From Otatea glauca (Eukaryota; Streptophyta; Magnoliopsida; Poales; Poaceae), in contig CM070728.1 of assembly GCA_036346275.1 (NCBI GenBank), forward strand, positions 19,306,723-19,370,722: DNA of 64,000 nt. The letters run 5' to 3'. The notes under the pieces are model-generated. The model was not told the DNA's origin. It saw only the letters and a list, made by a program, of their open reading frames with translations, and searched no databases. This document shows, piece after piece, positions 45,437-56,840 of this stretch (positions are counted from its first letter, which is position 1; each line of letters opens with the position of its first letter). Position numbers and translations under genes: made by a program.

Positions 45437-45990
45437 GGAGAGTTTCTCGACAATGCGGTTAGGCGCAAAGACAACTCGTCGATCATCTCACCGGATTTGT
45501 GCTTGAACTCATCAAACTCGGTCCTGAGAGTTTGTGCTTTCGCGTCGCGGACACGTTCAGAACCCATGCGTAGGGTCCTGATCGTCTCCCACTCATCCTT
45601 CGCCGTAGGCTTCACCGCTAGAGTTGCAAGCATCTCCGGCGGCACGGCGCGGAGGATGGCCTCCAGCGCCATGCGGTCATTGCGGTACCCGACTTCGTCC
45701 GTGACGTCCTCGGTACCCTCAACAGCCCGCCACAGGCCTCTCGCCTGCAGGATGACCCTCATCAAGAGGACCCAATCGCCGTAGTTTGATCGTGTCAGAG
45801 TGGGGTAGGTAGTTGTCCCGATCGGCTCCCTCATCACCCGCGGTAGCGCAAGCTCGCTCCCACCGCTTGCATGCGGATTGTGCGATGATTTCTCCGTCGC
45901 CATCCTTGCCCTTTGTGCGGACATCACAAAGGTGCCAAAAGACGCGATAAACGAGCTCGATACCACTTGTTCTCCAACAATCAAACACAC
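45418..45990 (-). pseudogene. Copia-3 gag N-terminal part (UBN2-like)
   Basis: It contains TYPTLTRSNYGDWVLLMRVIL, LWRAVEG, AKDEWETIRTLRMGSERVRDAKAQTL and EFDEFKHKSGEMIDELSLRL. The likely start is a Met near 45905 (MATEKSSHNPHASGG); the frame breaks at about 45450. Confidence 0.9.
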
Positions 45991-46279
45991 GCGATTAGTG
46001 TTAACACAAGTGCAAAACTCACTAAGACGACGGAATTTTTTTGTCTTTGCGTAAGGATGCGACTTTTCTTGTTGCTTTCCATTGCTTAAAAAGATACAAA
46101 ATCTAATCAGCCACGTTAATCACGGCCATCACTCAAGGCCACTAATGACTCAATAAACTAGAAAAGGAAACAGCGTGAATAGCAAAACAGACATGTATGG
46201 ATTGGAAGTTTCCATGCACACACTAATGACAAAAAGGAAACTAACATCTAATATCCAAAAACAACGAGATTACCTAACA
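45968..46279 (-). repeat. Copia-3 5' LTR
   Basis: TGTTCTCCAACAATC...CCTAACA on the + strand, 312 bp, next to the primer-binding site; partner of 41379-41694. Confidence 0.94.
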
Positions 46280-46486
46280 AAGGGATGGGCACAAAGACAT
46301 ACCCACGGGAAAATAACTACCGTAGTCAAAGGGACGGTAGTCCACAAGCGTTACTGCCGGCCCAGCGGTACTACCAGAATTAACACGTCGGTAGTGCCTT
46401 CCTTCAGGCAAAAACTTGATTTCATATAGAAATCATTCCTTTTCAAATCAAGAACCAATTAAAATTAATTTTTTGAGCCAGGTGGT

Positions 46487-48522
46487 GATCAACACATGAT
46501 CCACAACACTTTGCAAAACACATTTACAGAATTACGCAACAAAGCTCATTTTGCAAAACACATTTGAAAAATACGACTCGCAACAAAGAGAGATCAAGAA
46601 CACATCCTTGAGCCATGTGATGATCAACACATGATCCTTAGACGTTTGCAAAACATATTTGCAAACTCTACTCACATGCTCCTAGGATGAATGAACTTGA
46701 ACTCAATTTTTGCAAAACACAAATGCAAACAACAACAATAAAACCAAAGGATGAGCTATGTGATGATCAACTCAATTTGCAAAACACATTTATAAATCCT
46801 CACATGCTCAAAAGCAACTCAACTGCATGAGATCCAACTATTTGCAACACATGCAAATATTGACTCAATGCAAAGAATAAAATAAGATTCAATCATTTAA
46901 ACACATGCTTAGCCATGTGATGATCAACACATGATCTCTAGCAATTTGCAAAACACATTCGCAAATTCTAGTCACATGCTAAGACTCCAAATGCATGAAA
47001 TTCCACTATTTATAACACATGCAAATACTTAGCTCTATGTAAAGAACAATCTTTAAACCGAATGCATGAGCTATCTCCTTTTGCAACACATGCAAATCAA
47101 TAGCTCCATGCAAAGAACACACGAAAAAAAGAAAGTGCGTGATCTTCGACTTTTTGCAAAACACATTCACAAATGTTGACGCTATGCACAAGAACAAATA
47201 ACTCCAAATTAAGAGAGCGTGAGCTAAAGCAAACGGAATTAAGTTCATCAACGCGTGATGAAGATCAAGCTATAAGACTCGACCCTTCTTAATAGTACGG
47301 TAACCTAACTAGCAACCCGATCTCCTATCCACACACCGAGACCGATAAAAGACTATAAACACATCCTTAGCCCTAACTAGTTGTTTGCACCAAAATTTGG
47401 CAGATAGGGTCAGAATCGGCAGTCCAAGATCAACAAGATACGACCGGGATACAGATTAAAGATATTTGGAAACGGAACAGGTTGTTAAGGAAAGCACCAT
47501 CCAAATAGAGGTCGATACGGATTCTACTCCTAACGTGTTGTATCAGGATTCTATCGGCCAATGGGTATAAAAGAGGTCTAGAGGTGATCAGAAAAGCTGT
47601 GCAGAGCCAATCAACCAATTCGCGTCTACTTTTCATCTACTTTTCCGTCGACTAGGAGTAGTTTCTGTAATTTAGTCTTCTTGTAATTCGATCTTGATCA
47701 ATAAAGTTGCGCATCGCCGATTGTTGATCTTCATCAATTACGCCCCAGGTTTGATTTATTCTGATTTTGTTGCGCATCGCCTTCTTCAGAATCGATCTGC
47801 CTTTATCATATGATTAGCCTTAATCGGCTAATTAGACTTACCCTGTTACTTCGATCTCGATCGGCTTCAAGCTGATTGGGTCTAAGCCGATTGATCTTCA
47901 CGATCGGCTTTTGAGTGAAATTTTTTTTCCTTGTCGGTTACAGGTCAAATCGACTGGCACGCTCTGAACCCGATGTTCGTCTGGTGTGCTATTGTCAAAA
48001 ACCCTACATCAAGTTTTTGACGCCAACACTAGTTATACTTTTGCCTCTAGCATATCCACTTAGAGCTTTTATGATTACCATCATCTTCTCTCTAAGTCAG
48101 GATCTCGTCTCGTTCATCAACACATGATGAACTCCTTTGCACTCCTCTTCAGGATCTCTCATTGATGCCCATCGACACATAATGGCATCTATCTTCTCGA
48201 TTCTTGACATGATGGCAATTAACACATGATGCCATTTAAATCTTCATCACCATTGGACTCAACATACTTTCACAACTCATAGAAAGGTTAGTCCAACAAC
48301 CACGATTGTCTCAATCATCAACGCACTCCATTAACACATAATGGATGCCTCCAAGATCCTTTAATCTAATCCTTTGATGATTGACCACAACCCAAATCAA
48401 TTGATTGAAATAATTTAATTTGTCTTGAGTATATTAATACAACTAATGCTTTATATACTGAAGAACTTTTCGTTTGTCCTTTAACCAACAAAGAACACCA
48501 TCAACACATGATTGGTTCTTTG
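46487..48522. repeat. Cluster of stem-loops, mostly with loop ACACA and varying stems
   Basis: Perfect stems around a 5-base loop include GATCA-ACACA-TGATC at 46487, 46622 and 46922. Others are TTCATCA-ACGCG-TGATGAA at 47244, GTTCATCA-ACACA-TGATGAAC at 48112 and TCCATTA-ACACA-TAATGGA at 48327. Longer imperfect ones occur at 48165 (GATGCC/GGCATC), 48212 (ATGGCA/TGCCAT) and 48489 (CAAAGAAC/GTTCTTTG around CA-ACACA-TG). Between them TTTGCAAAACACATTTGCAA-like phrases recur. The solo LTR 47382-48028 interrupts the series. Confidence 0.88.
47382..48028 (+). repeat. Solo Gypsy LTR with exact 5-bp target duplication CTAGT
   Basis: TGTTTGCACCAAAATTTGG...TTTTTGACGCCAACA, 647 bp, same family as the LTRs of Gypsy-A and Gypsy-B. 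CTAGT precedes (47377-47381) and follows (48029-48033). It contains GGGTATAAAAG (about 47564) and AATCAATAAAG. It arose by LTR-LTR recombination of a full element. Confidence 0.95.
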
Positions 48523-49355
48523 ATGATTGAATGACAACTGAACACAATTTAAATTGACTTTAAATTGTCATGAGTATATATTAACTACACAAGTTTCATA
48601 TACTCATTTTGATGGTTTCTAAATAATGATCCAAATTATATGGAGTGGTGGAAAGGGACCGATACTATTTAAACCATCAAGCATAGAATAAATTCCATTA
48701 AATGTGTGCATATAAATAATTGAACTTTGAATCAATATGCACATATTCAATTTAAGATTGTTTTAGAGTTTACCCTATTCTTCCATGAATACAGTACAAC
48801 TACACAAGTTTTTATATACTTAGGATTTGTTTCTAAGTAATGATCCTTAATTTATTTGGTAATATAAAAGGGATCAATACTATTGAAATTTTAAGATGAA
48901 ACATGAACTCCTTCAAAAGGTGTGCATACATGTATATATGGAGTTGGAAACAAAATACAAATCTTAAGGTTAAAACAATGGTGAAGTTCACCCTTTATTT
49001 TGAATCCAAGAAATGTATCTAGAAATAATACAGTTGCATTGGATACATACCTTTTGGATCTCTATTTTTTATTTTGATGAGACTAATCAAAAAGTATACT
49101 CAATAAACAAGTTAGTCTCATATTAGGATTTATCAGTAAAAATCATAACATATTTGATATGAAATAATGCAATAATATATACTATGTGTTATCGAATGCA
49201 TACCTTTGATAATTTCATCCTTTCATCCAAAAGAGACTAATTAAGATAAGGTCAAACATAATGTTAGTCTCACAATGATTAGATTTATCGTTAAATAATA
49301 TTTAAACATTAATCCAAAATCAATCGCCAAAACCACAAGGAAGCTTGAACTTACA
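48040..49355. other. AT-rich end of the long LTR with ~215-bp diverged repeat
   Basis: TTTCTAAxTAATGATCC recurs near 48615 and 48829 and GTGTGCATA near 48702 and 48922, so a diverged unit of about 215 bp is repeated. There is no coding sequence. Confidence 0.5.
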
Positions 49356-49360
49356 CTCTT

Positions 49361-51910
49361 TTTTAGCAATCTTAATCAGTCGGAGTTCATTGAACGCTTT
49401 GTCTCGTTGTTTCTCCTGCTCGGCCTCTCATCTCCTGAGCCCTCAGCCATTGAAGTCTTTTGTGTTGTGATTGGCTAAGTCCTGAAGGGCACCACCTGGG
49501 TTTAGGTTTATCCGGCTCATGTAGTTTTTCTACCAGATTGACCTAGGTCGTTGAACTTGACCCTTTCCCCAGTCGTGTTGGCGGTTGGATAAGCCTGAAA
49601 ATTCTTTCACGTATCGATCCTCTATGGATTTCATGACGGCCCTACATTGGCTCAGATATTATGTCTTTAACCAATCGTCGTTGCCAGTCATGTTGAAGTG
49701 GATAATGTTCCGTTGGACATGAATACGGTGATGGCAGAGCTGACCCCCTCTCCCAACAGAACTGCCAAAAAGGGCATCGTTGGTGAGCCTTTTCTAGGTT
49801 ATCGGGCTAGTACATATTATCTGGTTGACGCGCAAGATAACATGACCTGTTACTTCTCCTTTCATATTTTTCCAATAGCTGAGAGAAAGTTGGCTTTAGC
49901 TTACACGGTGGTGATGCTCTCTCAACCTTATACCACTTGTCGATCTGCAAGTCTCCCTTCGGCTTGATAGTCCTTGAACTCCTACATTTATGGTCGGTTT
50001 CTATTTGTAGTGAGCCGACTGTAATCTTTGGGGTCTCCTTGCCGCTAGAACTCAACTGAACGTCAACATGACGTACAACTTTTGACCTTGCATCCTGCAT
50101 TGGCTCTTTCCCTTTTTTAGAATATTGAACCATATTAATCGGAAAAGGATTTGCGTCCAACTGCATCGTCGACTCCTCTGCAAATTTGAGTCGTCCATCT
50201 TCTATTGCCGATTGTATATGCTGTCGAAAAATATTGCAATCATTAGTATTATGATAAAAAGAATGATGCCATTTGCAATAGGGACTTCTTAGGCCCTTTA
50301 ACCCACTCAGCTATATTTATTTCAGCCTCATCATCTTCAGACGAATCACTTGAGCCGTACTCGATATGGTTAACTTGGGCTTTATCTTTATCCTTATTAT
50401 TATTAACCTTAAATTTATCTCTAAAGCCTAAAGCCTCTATTATCAGTAAAACGGCTTTCTTGAGCCGATACCCTATGTAATATTTGACTTAAATCGGTAA
50501 ACTCCTATCCACCGAATTTTTCCTTCAGCTAAGGAATTAACCCTTTGAAGGCTAAATTGGCTAATTGGTTATCAGGCAAGGTAATGCTAAAATACCGATT
50601 TCTCACTTCTCTAAATCTTTTAATATAATCTATCACCGATTCCTCAAATTTCTAGCGAACAGAACTCAAGTTAGAAATTCTAAGTTCCAGACTTTTAGAG
50701 AAGAAGTATTCATAGAATCAGCTCTCCAAATCGCTTCAAAATGTGACCGAATTTGGGGTAAAGTGAACCATGTAAAAGCAGCTTTTGACAAGGATAACGA
50801 GAACAACCTAATCTTCAATCCATCGGACTAAGCAGCTTCACTGCACTACGCGATAAAACGTCTGACATGTTCTAAAGTAGTGGCGGAGTCATCCCTGGAG
50901 AATTTTGTAAAATCAGGAAATTTGAAGTTATTAGGTAAGGCATCCGGTCAATGTAATCAGGGTATGGCTTCCAATAGCCGATAACCTTCCCCTTTACTGT
51001 ATGCCGAATTGGTCTCGTAATACGGCAGATATTTGATCAGCCAATTTAATGTGTTAGCCGATGCAGCGTTAGGAGTTTGCCAATTACGCTCATAATTAAC
51101 ATTCTCCTCCCGAGCGTAAGCTCGGGTTAATAGGTTGTTTGAGCCAATCGAAACTGACCAGATTGCTCATAACCAATGTTATTTTTCCTAGCAATCGACT
51201 CTAGTACTAGAATGAAGGGTACCTAGGAGGTTCAATCAGCTGTGGAACCGACTGAGAAAAGCGTAAAACGGCACCGAATGTGGTAAGTTGGCTGTCACAT
51301 CTAACTTAGCGGCATCGATATATACATGATAATGTACAACCCCACTTGTGTGAGGATCTCATGGCAACATGACAATAGGCTGGGTTGGCATCATAGTGAG
51401 AGATAGAGTCATAATTGATGGTTTAGGATCAGCTATCAACATACGACTTTGCGTGTTTGGTGCTACCGAATAAATAGCGTAATTCGACAGGGTCTGCATT
51501 GGATCGAGTAGGCTTCCAGTTGATGCCAACTCTTGGACTATAGTCTTAACACTATTAGCTTCATCGGCTTAAGAGTTGTAACTAGAGCCGATGATTGGTT
51601 AATCAAAGCATGGTGCACATATTGATTAATCATAGCAGATAATTCAACTCATGCAGGTATTTATTGACTTATCGATGTGTCGGTAATCCCTATGTCATTG
51701 AGGGTATTGATCGTCGGCAATGCAGTCTTTTTTGTGACGCCACGTCGAGTTTTTTTTATAACAATTCAGCATCATCTCCTCGAGCGCGGCTTTTCGATCT
51801 TCAATCTCTTTGCGTTGTTCAGGTGTTAAATCGTCCAAAGTTGGGACGATTATAGCTTCGGTGTTGAGATCGGACGACAGAATCGATTTCCCAGAAGAAA
51901 AAGAAGACAT
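49361..51910 (-). pseudogene. Gypsy-A gag region, broken
   Basis: The minus-strand ATG at 51910 starts MSSFSSGKSILSSDLNTEAI, only 27 bases from the LTR. Later segments parallel Gypsy-B: a decayed Retrotrans_gag part (51000-50560), an Asp/Ser-rich stretch, then MVQYSKKGKEPMQDA, KITVGSLQIETDHK, TIKPKGDLQIDKWYK and FSQLLEKYERRSNR (50166-49807). Stops and frameshifts are numerous. Confidence 0.78.
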
Positions 51911-51937
51911 CGTGTCCTATCGGACATGCCAAAAGTG

Positions 51938-52592
51938 TGTTGGCGCCTAAAAATGTGACGACGGATTTGTCGGTTCAAACACATGAGAACGTCGGGTTCA
52001 ATTCAGTTCGTAGCGTAACAACCAATTTGATCTTGCAATCGAAAAGGTAGATATATGCTCAAAGCCAATCTTTTGCAACAATCGGCAAAGATCTAAACAG
52101 CCTAAGAAGCCGACAAGTCTAAACAACTGTTTAAGGCTGATTAGATGATAAAGGTAGACTTTTTCGAAAAAGGCGATACGCAACAAGATCAGAGAAAATC
52201 AAACCTGATGTAATCGAATATGATCAACAATCGGCGATGCGTAACTTTGTTGATCAAGATCGAATTACAAAGAGAATTCTAAGTTACAGAGCTACTCCTA
52301 ATTGACAGGAAAGTAAATCGAAAGTAAATGTGAGTTGTTTGGTTGATTGGGGTTGTCCTCTTTACTTGCCCTTGATCATCTTTTATAGTGCATTTGGCCG
52401 ATCGTATCTTTCTCCGATGCATTGTCAACTATGATCCGTATCGGCCTTTATACGGACAAAATTTCTATCTTCGAATCAATATCGGTCGTAATTCTATCTT
52501 TATATAACTTTTCTTTTTTCTTAACCAATATCAGCAAAAAAATATCTTTTTTATTCTTAGTATGATAAATTGATCAAATTCTGGTGCTAACA
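51938..52592 (-). repeat. Gypsy-A 5' LTR
   Basis: TGTTGGCGCC...GGTGCTAACA on the + strand, 655 bp. It contains ACTTTGTTGATCAAGATCGAATTAC and GCGATACGCAACAAGATCAG-type segments shared with the other LTRs in inverted orientation. Confidence 0.9.
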
Positions 52593-52998
52593 ATATCTCT
52601 AATGTCTGTGTCCTATATCTATCATTTTATAGAGTTGTGGGTGCCAAAAGTTATCTACGGTACCGTCAGTATTAGAGTCGACGTTAGCCTCACTTACCTA
52701 GCTACTGCTAGGTGCGTCCTTCTGAGTAGAGGCCGGCTGGGCTGGGCGCCCTCCGTGGTGGATCCGCCGGGCTCCAGCTTCCCCGTGTCTGCTGCCGCTC
52801 GGCGATCGACTCGCACGCTCCGCCTCGTGCGGTTTTCTGGCTAGCTAGCCAGGGCGGCCCTGCCCTGGAGCGCACCCGCGGAGTTGTCACGCACGGGCAG
52901 TAAGAGCCGTCGGCAGCTTCAATTCGGCCGCGCCGTTTTCTTCTCCACCTGGGCCTGTCTGGTCCACGGCATCAGTAAATTTACCTTGAGACGACTTA
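52593..52998. other. Spacer between two Gypsy elements
   Basis: Contains a GC-rich stretch (52720-52900) with no recognisable coding content. It appears to be old genomic or repeat sequence into which a MITE has inserted. Confidence 0.35.
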
Positions 52999-53461
52999 GG
53001 TGGCCTTTAGTTGTATATGAGATACGGTTATTTATAGATTTGAAGTTATATATTTGTTTGGACGATGGGATGGATGAGATATAGTCATCCAGTTTTTTAG
53101 AATATTCCCTCAACATACTGGACAGAACTATAAAAAAAAAAATCAGACGAGCTCATCCAATTTGTTGCATGAAGAGGTATTCTCGATTATATTCAAATTC
53201 CGCCTAAGTGTACTCGGTCAAATTGTGTTCAAAAATTCAAATTTCGGTCAAATTTTGTCTAGAAATTCAAATTTCGGTCAAATTTTATCCAAAAAATTCG
53301 AACCGAATTCAAAATCTTGATTACAACTAACCTATCCATCCAACCATACAAAAAATTAACTCATCTCTATCCACCCAACCAAACAACCACCTGAATGACT
53401 TTATTTTATCCAGACTAAATTACCATATCCATTCAATCTCGTATAGACAACCAAACTACCC
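52999..53461. mobile_element. PIF/Harbinger-like MITE, 463 bp, TTA target duplication
   Basis: Ends GGTGGCCTTTAGTTGTATATG and the reverse complement of the right end GGGTAGTTTGGTTGTCTATA align over about 25 bases. TTA lies on both sides (52996-52998 and 53462-53464). The interior has a 36-bp tandem repeat of AAATTCAAATTTCGGTCAAA (about 53228-53290). Confidence 0.75.
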
Positions 53462-53599
53462 TTAGTTCAAGATTTGTTTTTTCCAGGGTGAACGCCCTTG
53501 CCCGTACATGCAACGTGAGGTTGGCCACAGCGATACGATCAAATGCTGACTCATGCTTACGATATATGGTCTACTTCTTTGGATACTGTAGATAGTACT

Positions 53600-54224
53600 T
53601 GTTGACCTCAAAAACTTGAGGTAGGGTTTCTGACAACAGCACACCAGACGAACACCTGGTTCAGAGCGTGTCAGTCGATTTGACCTGTAATCGATAAGGT
53701 AAAAACAATAAAATTTACTCCAAGCTGATCGTAAATATCAATCGGCTTAAACTTAATCAGCCTGAAGCCGATCAAGATTAAAGCATCAGGATAAATCTAA
53801 TTAGCCGATTAAGGCTAATCAGAGGGTAAAGGTAGATTGATTCTGAAGAAGGCGATGCGCAACAAAGTCAGAATAAATCGAACCTAGGGTGTAATTGACG
53901 AAGATCAACAATCGGCGATGCGCAACTTTATTGATCAAAATCGATTACAAAGGTTAAATTACAAGATGAAAAGTAAAAGATGGTTGATTGTATTGTGTTG
54001 ATGATGATTTCGCCTTGGTCCTTCTTTTATACCTTCGGCCGATCGTATCCTGTTACAACACGCTTCAAGTTCGTATCCGTATCGGCCTTATCTCGGACGG
54101 TTGTTTTTCTTAAAAATCTTGCAGTTACCAAAATATCTCCAAACCTTTCCATCATGTCCGTTAATTCCGTATCTTTGACTTTATTGCCGATTTTGACCAA
54201 GCTTGCCAAATTTTGGTGCAAACA
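53600..54224 (-). repeat. Gypsy-B 3' LTR
   Basis: TGTTGACCTCAAAAACTTG...GGTGCAAACA on the + strand, 625 bp, collinear with 47382-48028 in reverse. It contains the small hairpin CCTCAA-AAAC-TTGAGG at about 53604. Confidence 0.93.
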
Positions 54225-54240
54225 TATGCCCCCCATTTTT
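54225..54240 (-). other. Gypsy-B polypurine tract
   Basis: Minus strand AAAAATGGGGGGCATA directly before the 3' LTR. Confidence 0.8.
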
Positions 54241-54422
54241 GAGAGATGACTTGTCATCTGTCAAAAATCACAATTATCGGCTTGTTCAATCGGCTAACGT
54301 TTGATCTTCACCCATTAATTGCCGCTTTATTTGCGCCGTAATTTTCTGACATGCTGGTAGTGCGTTTTAACTGCTCGCGTCCTTTGAGATTCACTTCCCG
54401 CCGTTTCAAATTTTTACCATGC

Positions 54423-54429
54423 TATAAAG
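54423..54429 (+). promoter_or_regulatory. TATA box of the antisense gene in Gypsy-B
   Basis: GCTATAAAGCGGGG on the + strand, 140 bases before the ATG at 54563. The preceding 180 bases lie between the polypurine tract and this site, so the retroelement carries a promoter facing its own pol. Confidence 0.6.
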
Positions 54430-54562
54430 CGGGGCCCCACCTCGGTCATTCCTCACGCGCATAAGCTCTCGACCCCAAACAATCGCCTTTTGCTTACCCT
54501 TTGCTCGATTTCCATCAATCGACTTGCACCTCTCTTCTCCAATCGACACTAAGATCGATGAA

Positions 54563-56840
54563 ATGGACGCGAGTCAGTACTCATTCCGATCCCTAACAAT
54601 GAAAGATCGATACTTCCTTGGTCCGATAGGGAACCTAGATGCCAAGACGGTTATTAGTCGATATTCCCGTCTTCCTCTATCGACTCTGCATTCAACATAG
54701 AGAGTGGGGAAAAAGCTTGAGGGCATGGCCGATGATTGCTTAAGGGGTGGAGATCTTGGTATATTCGCGTGGCTGCTCAAAAAGAGAGGAATGGGAAAAG
54801 ATGGGTATAGCCGAGTGTATCCTCTCTCACTAGCCGATCCGAAGCCAATGAGCCCTTAGTGGCCATGGCACATTATTTCAGTCGGAGACCTTCAATGCCT
54901 TTTGTTCCATCTTGGTCCCATCGGCCCAACCCTCATGGACATAGCCCAATTGTGTTGCCTTAGGCGGATGGTGAGCGGATATCGGCTTTTAGTAGCAAAC
55001 CAAATACAAGCTTATTCAATCCAAAGGAGAAGGTGGCGCAAGTACATTGATAACAATAATAAAGTGAGCGGGCCGATATCGGATGAAGAACATGTTGCTT
55101 TCACGAACTTATGGTTAGACCGATTTTTGTTTTGTGGTGCTTCTTTAGGACCAACACAAGTGTATCGATTGATGGCGAGCGGTTGGTAGAGGGCCGTCGG
55201 CTAGCATTGGGAAAGATGTTCCTTGGGCGGTTTGTCAAATGATGCATGTAATTAGAGTCGGCTTTTCTTGGTTTTGCCAAATTTTGCGTCGGCAGCGTAG
55301 GAGGTCCTCTACGGTTCATACAGATGTGGTTGTCTTGTTTATTTAGCCGATCCTTGAATTGGATCCATCGGCGACTCGGCATTCCCTCGTGAAGATACAC
55401 GGAAAATGTAGCACGAATTGAGCCAGCCGATCTTATGGCGAAAGATACATAATGTGCTCTGGTAGCAAGAAGATATCTCCATTCGGCCTGAAAAAATATT
55501 TATCTTTCTTCCTGAACTTGGATAGTAATGATTTTAGCCAATAAGACTTCTTCAGTTATACCAATGCAACCGATTTTGAATGGCCATCATTTCTTCATCT
55601 GGATTCTGACAGTTCAGAAATGCCTGAATCAACTCTAGATTTCTTCAAAGTTTTTATTTCTCCCAGCATCTTACATGTCGGCTTTAATACAAGAAATCGT
55701 ACCTTTCAGCCTTCCTATGAATTTTATCATCCTTCTATTTTTGCTAGACAACTGGGTTTCGGCCAAGTGATCCCCAGTCTCCCACTTCTCGACTTGGTTC
55801 AGCCTAGGACTAGAGTGAGATCTTTAGCTGCAGCCAATATGGTCTTGGAGATAGCCGATGACTTGCAGATCAAATCTTTGCCACATTTTGTCTTGAATAA
55901 TCGTCGATCCAAATTGATTCTCTGTATGGTGGTCTTCAATTGCAAATGCACTTCTCTTAGATCGTACCCCATCGGCCATTATCAATGCCCTTTTCCCAGA
56001 CGTTCTGGCCGATGGTATCTTCGATACAGATTCAAGTGACGAATCGAGCTCGGATATGATAATCTGAGTCTTGTAGATATTACTGGCGAGGTATTAGTCG
56101 ATTTTAACTTTTCTTTGTCGTAGCCTATATGAATGTCTCATTGGCTTTATCCTCTTTTCTTTGCAGACTAAAGCTGTTGGTAAGAAGCCGATCGACGTCC
56201 CTTCGGCTAGTAAAGAAAAACGACCATACAAGGCAACTGCACTTACTGGCTATTCCTTGGGCATTCAAAGCCCATCATTGTCCGATTTGGAAAGACAACA
56301 ACAACCAAGTAAGTTACGTTTAACCATCTCTTGTTTCTTTTTAGTTTCTTCATAAACTAACTTTCTAGCCGATGGACCTTGAGAGAAGAAGAAGCGAAGT
56401 CCACTAAAGTTCTTTGCCAAGAAAAAACACTCTAAGCCACGGGAACAAAGTGGCGAAAGTTCCTTTACGGATCGACTCTCGCTCGGTATTTGTCTATCTC
56501 AAAATTTAAGGATCTTGATTTAGTCCATCGGTTTTCATTATATTCTATCTTTTCCGACCTACCGCGATCGGCACAAGTGGCCAACATCACGGCAAGCTTG
56601 CGGATATATCGCCAAAGAGCCGCTGCCTCCTCGGCCGATGCCGCGCCAACAACCATCTTCTTTGCTCGAGAGACATCGATCCATCCAACATCCTTGGCTT
56701 CAACTTATCGATTTGGATGATCCGAGAGATTTTGCACCGATGACTATATCTCTCGCAATCCAAAATATTATCGCGGTTTCCAAAGACGCGTCATTACTTC
56801 CTCATCGGCTCCGGAATGCAAGATCGCCTCAACAGACTCT
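54563..56840 (+). pseudogene. Antisense plant mobile domain (PMD)-like gene of Gypsy-B, spliced, broken
   Basis: The ATG at 54563 opens MDASQYSFRSLTMKDRYFLG. After a stop at about 54698 the frame continues EGMADDCLRGGDLGIFAWLL. FHLGPIGPTLMDIAQLCCLR (about 54901-54965) follows, the PMD motif in which a defined protein measure precedes 'PTLxDxAxLxGLR'. EEHVAFTNLWLDRFLFCGASLGPTQVYRL (about 55086-55175) matches the second PMD block. Later segments (55620-56040) are rich in PMD-like aromatic residues. A GT-AG intron is evident at about 56310-56342 (CAACCAA|GTAAGTTACG ... CTTTTTAG). At least three stops disable it. A coiled-coil ORF continues the gene. Confidence 0.72.

Larger units (their letters stand above)
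41379..46279 (-). mobile_element. Copia-3: complete Copia element, 4901 bp, with target duplication AAGGG
   Basis: LTRs 41379-41694 and 45968-46279 are nearly identical, and AAGGG lies directly outside both (41374-41378 and 46280-46284). The minus-strand primer site TGGTATCGAGCTCG (about 45952-45965) resembles the initiator Met tRNA site. A polypurine tract ATTAGGGGGAGT precedes the 3' LTR (41694). Domains run gag, zinc knuckle, protease, integrase, RT, RNase H. It has few frameshifts and is the youngest retroelement here, but is not intact. Confidence 0.95.
40307..49355 (-). mobile_element. Sirevirus-like solo LTR of about 3.5 kb, itself carrying two nested insertions
   Basis: TGTAACGC...CTTACA is bounded by the duplication CTCTT. 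Removing the Copia-3 insertion (41379-46279 plus duplication) and the solo LTR (47382-48028 plus duplication) leaves about 3490 bp with no coding sequence and no internal partner LTR. On the minus strand it has a TATA box (CTATAAAAG, 41044) downstream of a cluster of stem-loops (48520-46487). This is the layout reported for Sirevirus LTR promoter regions. The U5-like part contains ACCTCAATGTGG and GGTTGGTGCACAATTCG. An internally deleted element is the alternative. Confidence 0.65.
38475..52592 (-). mobile_element. Gypsy-A: Ty3/Gypsy element, 3' end lost, split by a nested insertion
   Basis: On the minus strand the order is 5' LTR (52592-51938), gag (51910-49361), the insertion 49355-40307, then protease and the first part of RT (40306-38475), where it is cut off. 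Paralogous sequence in Gypsy-B (59.8-63.5 kb) shows the two flanks of the insertion are adjacent in the intact family. CTCTT at 40302-40306 and 49356-49360 is the target duplication of the inserted element. Confidence 0.88.
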
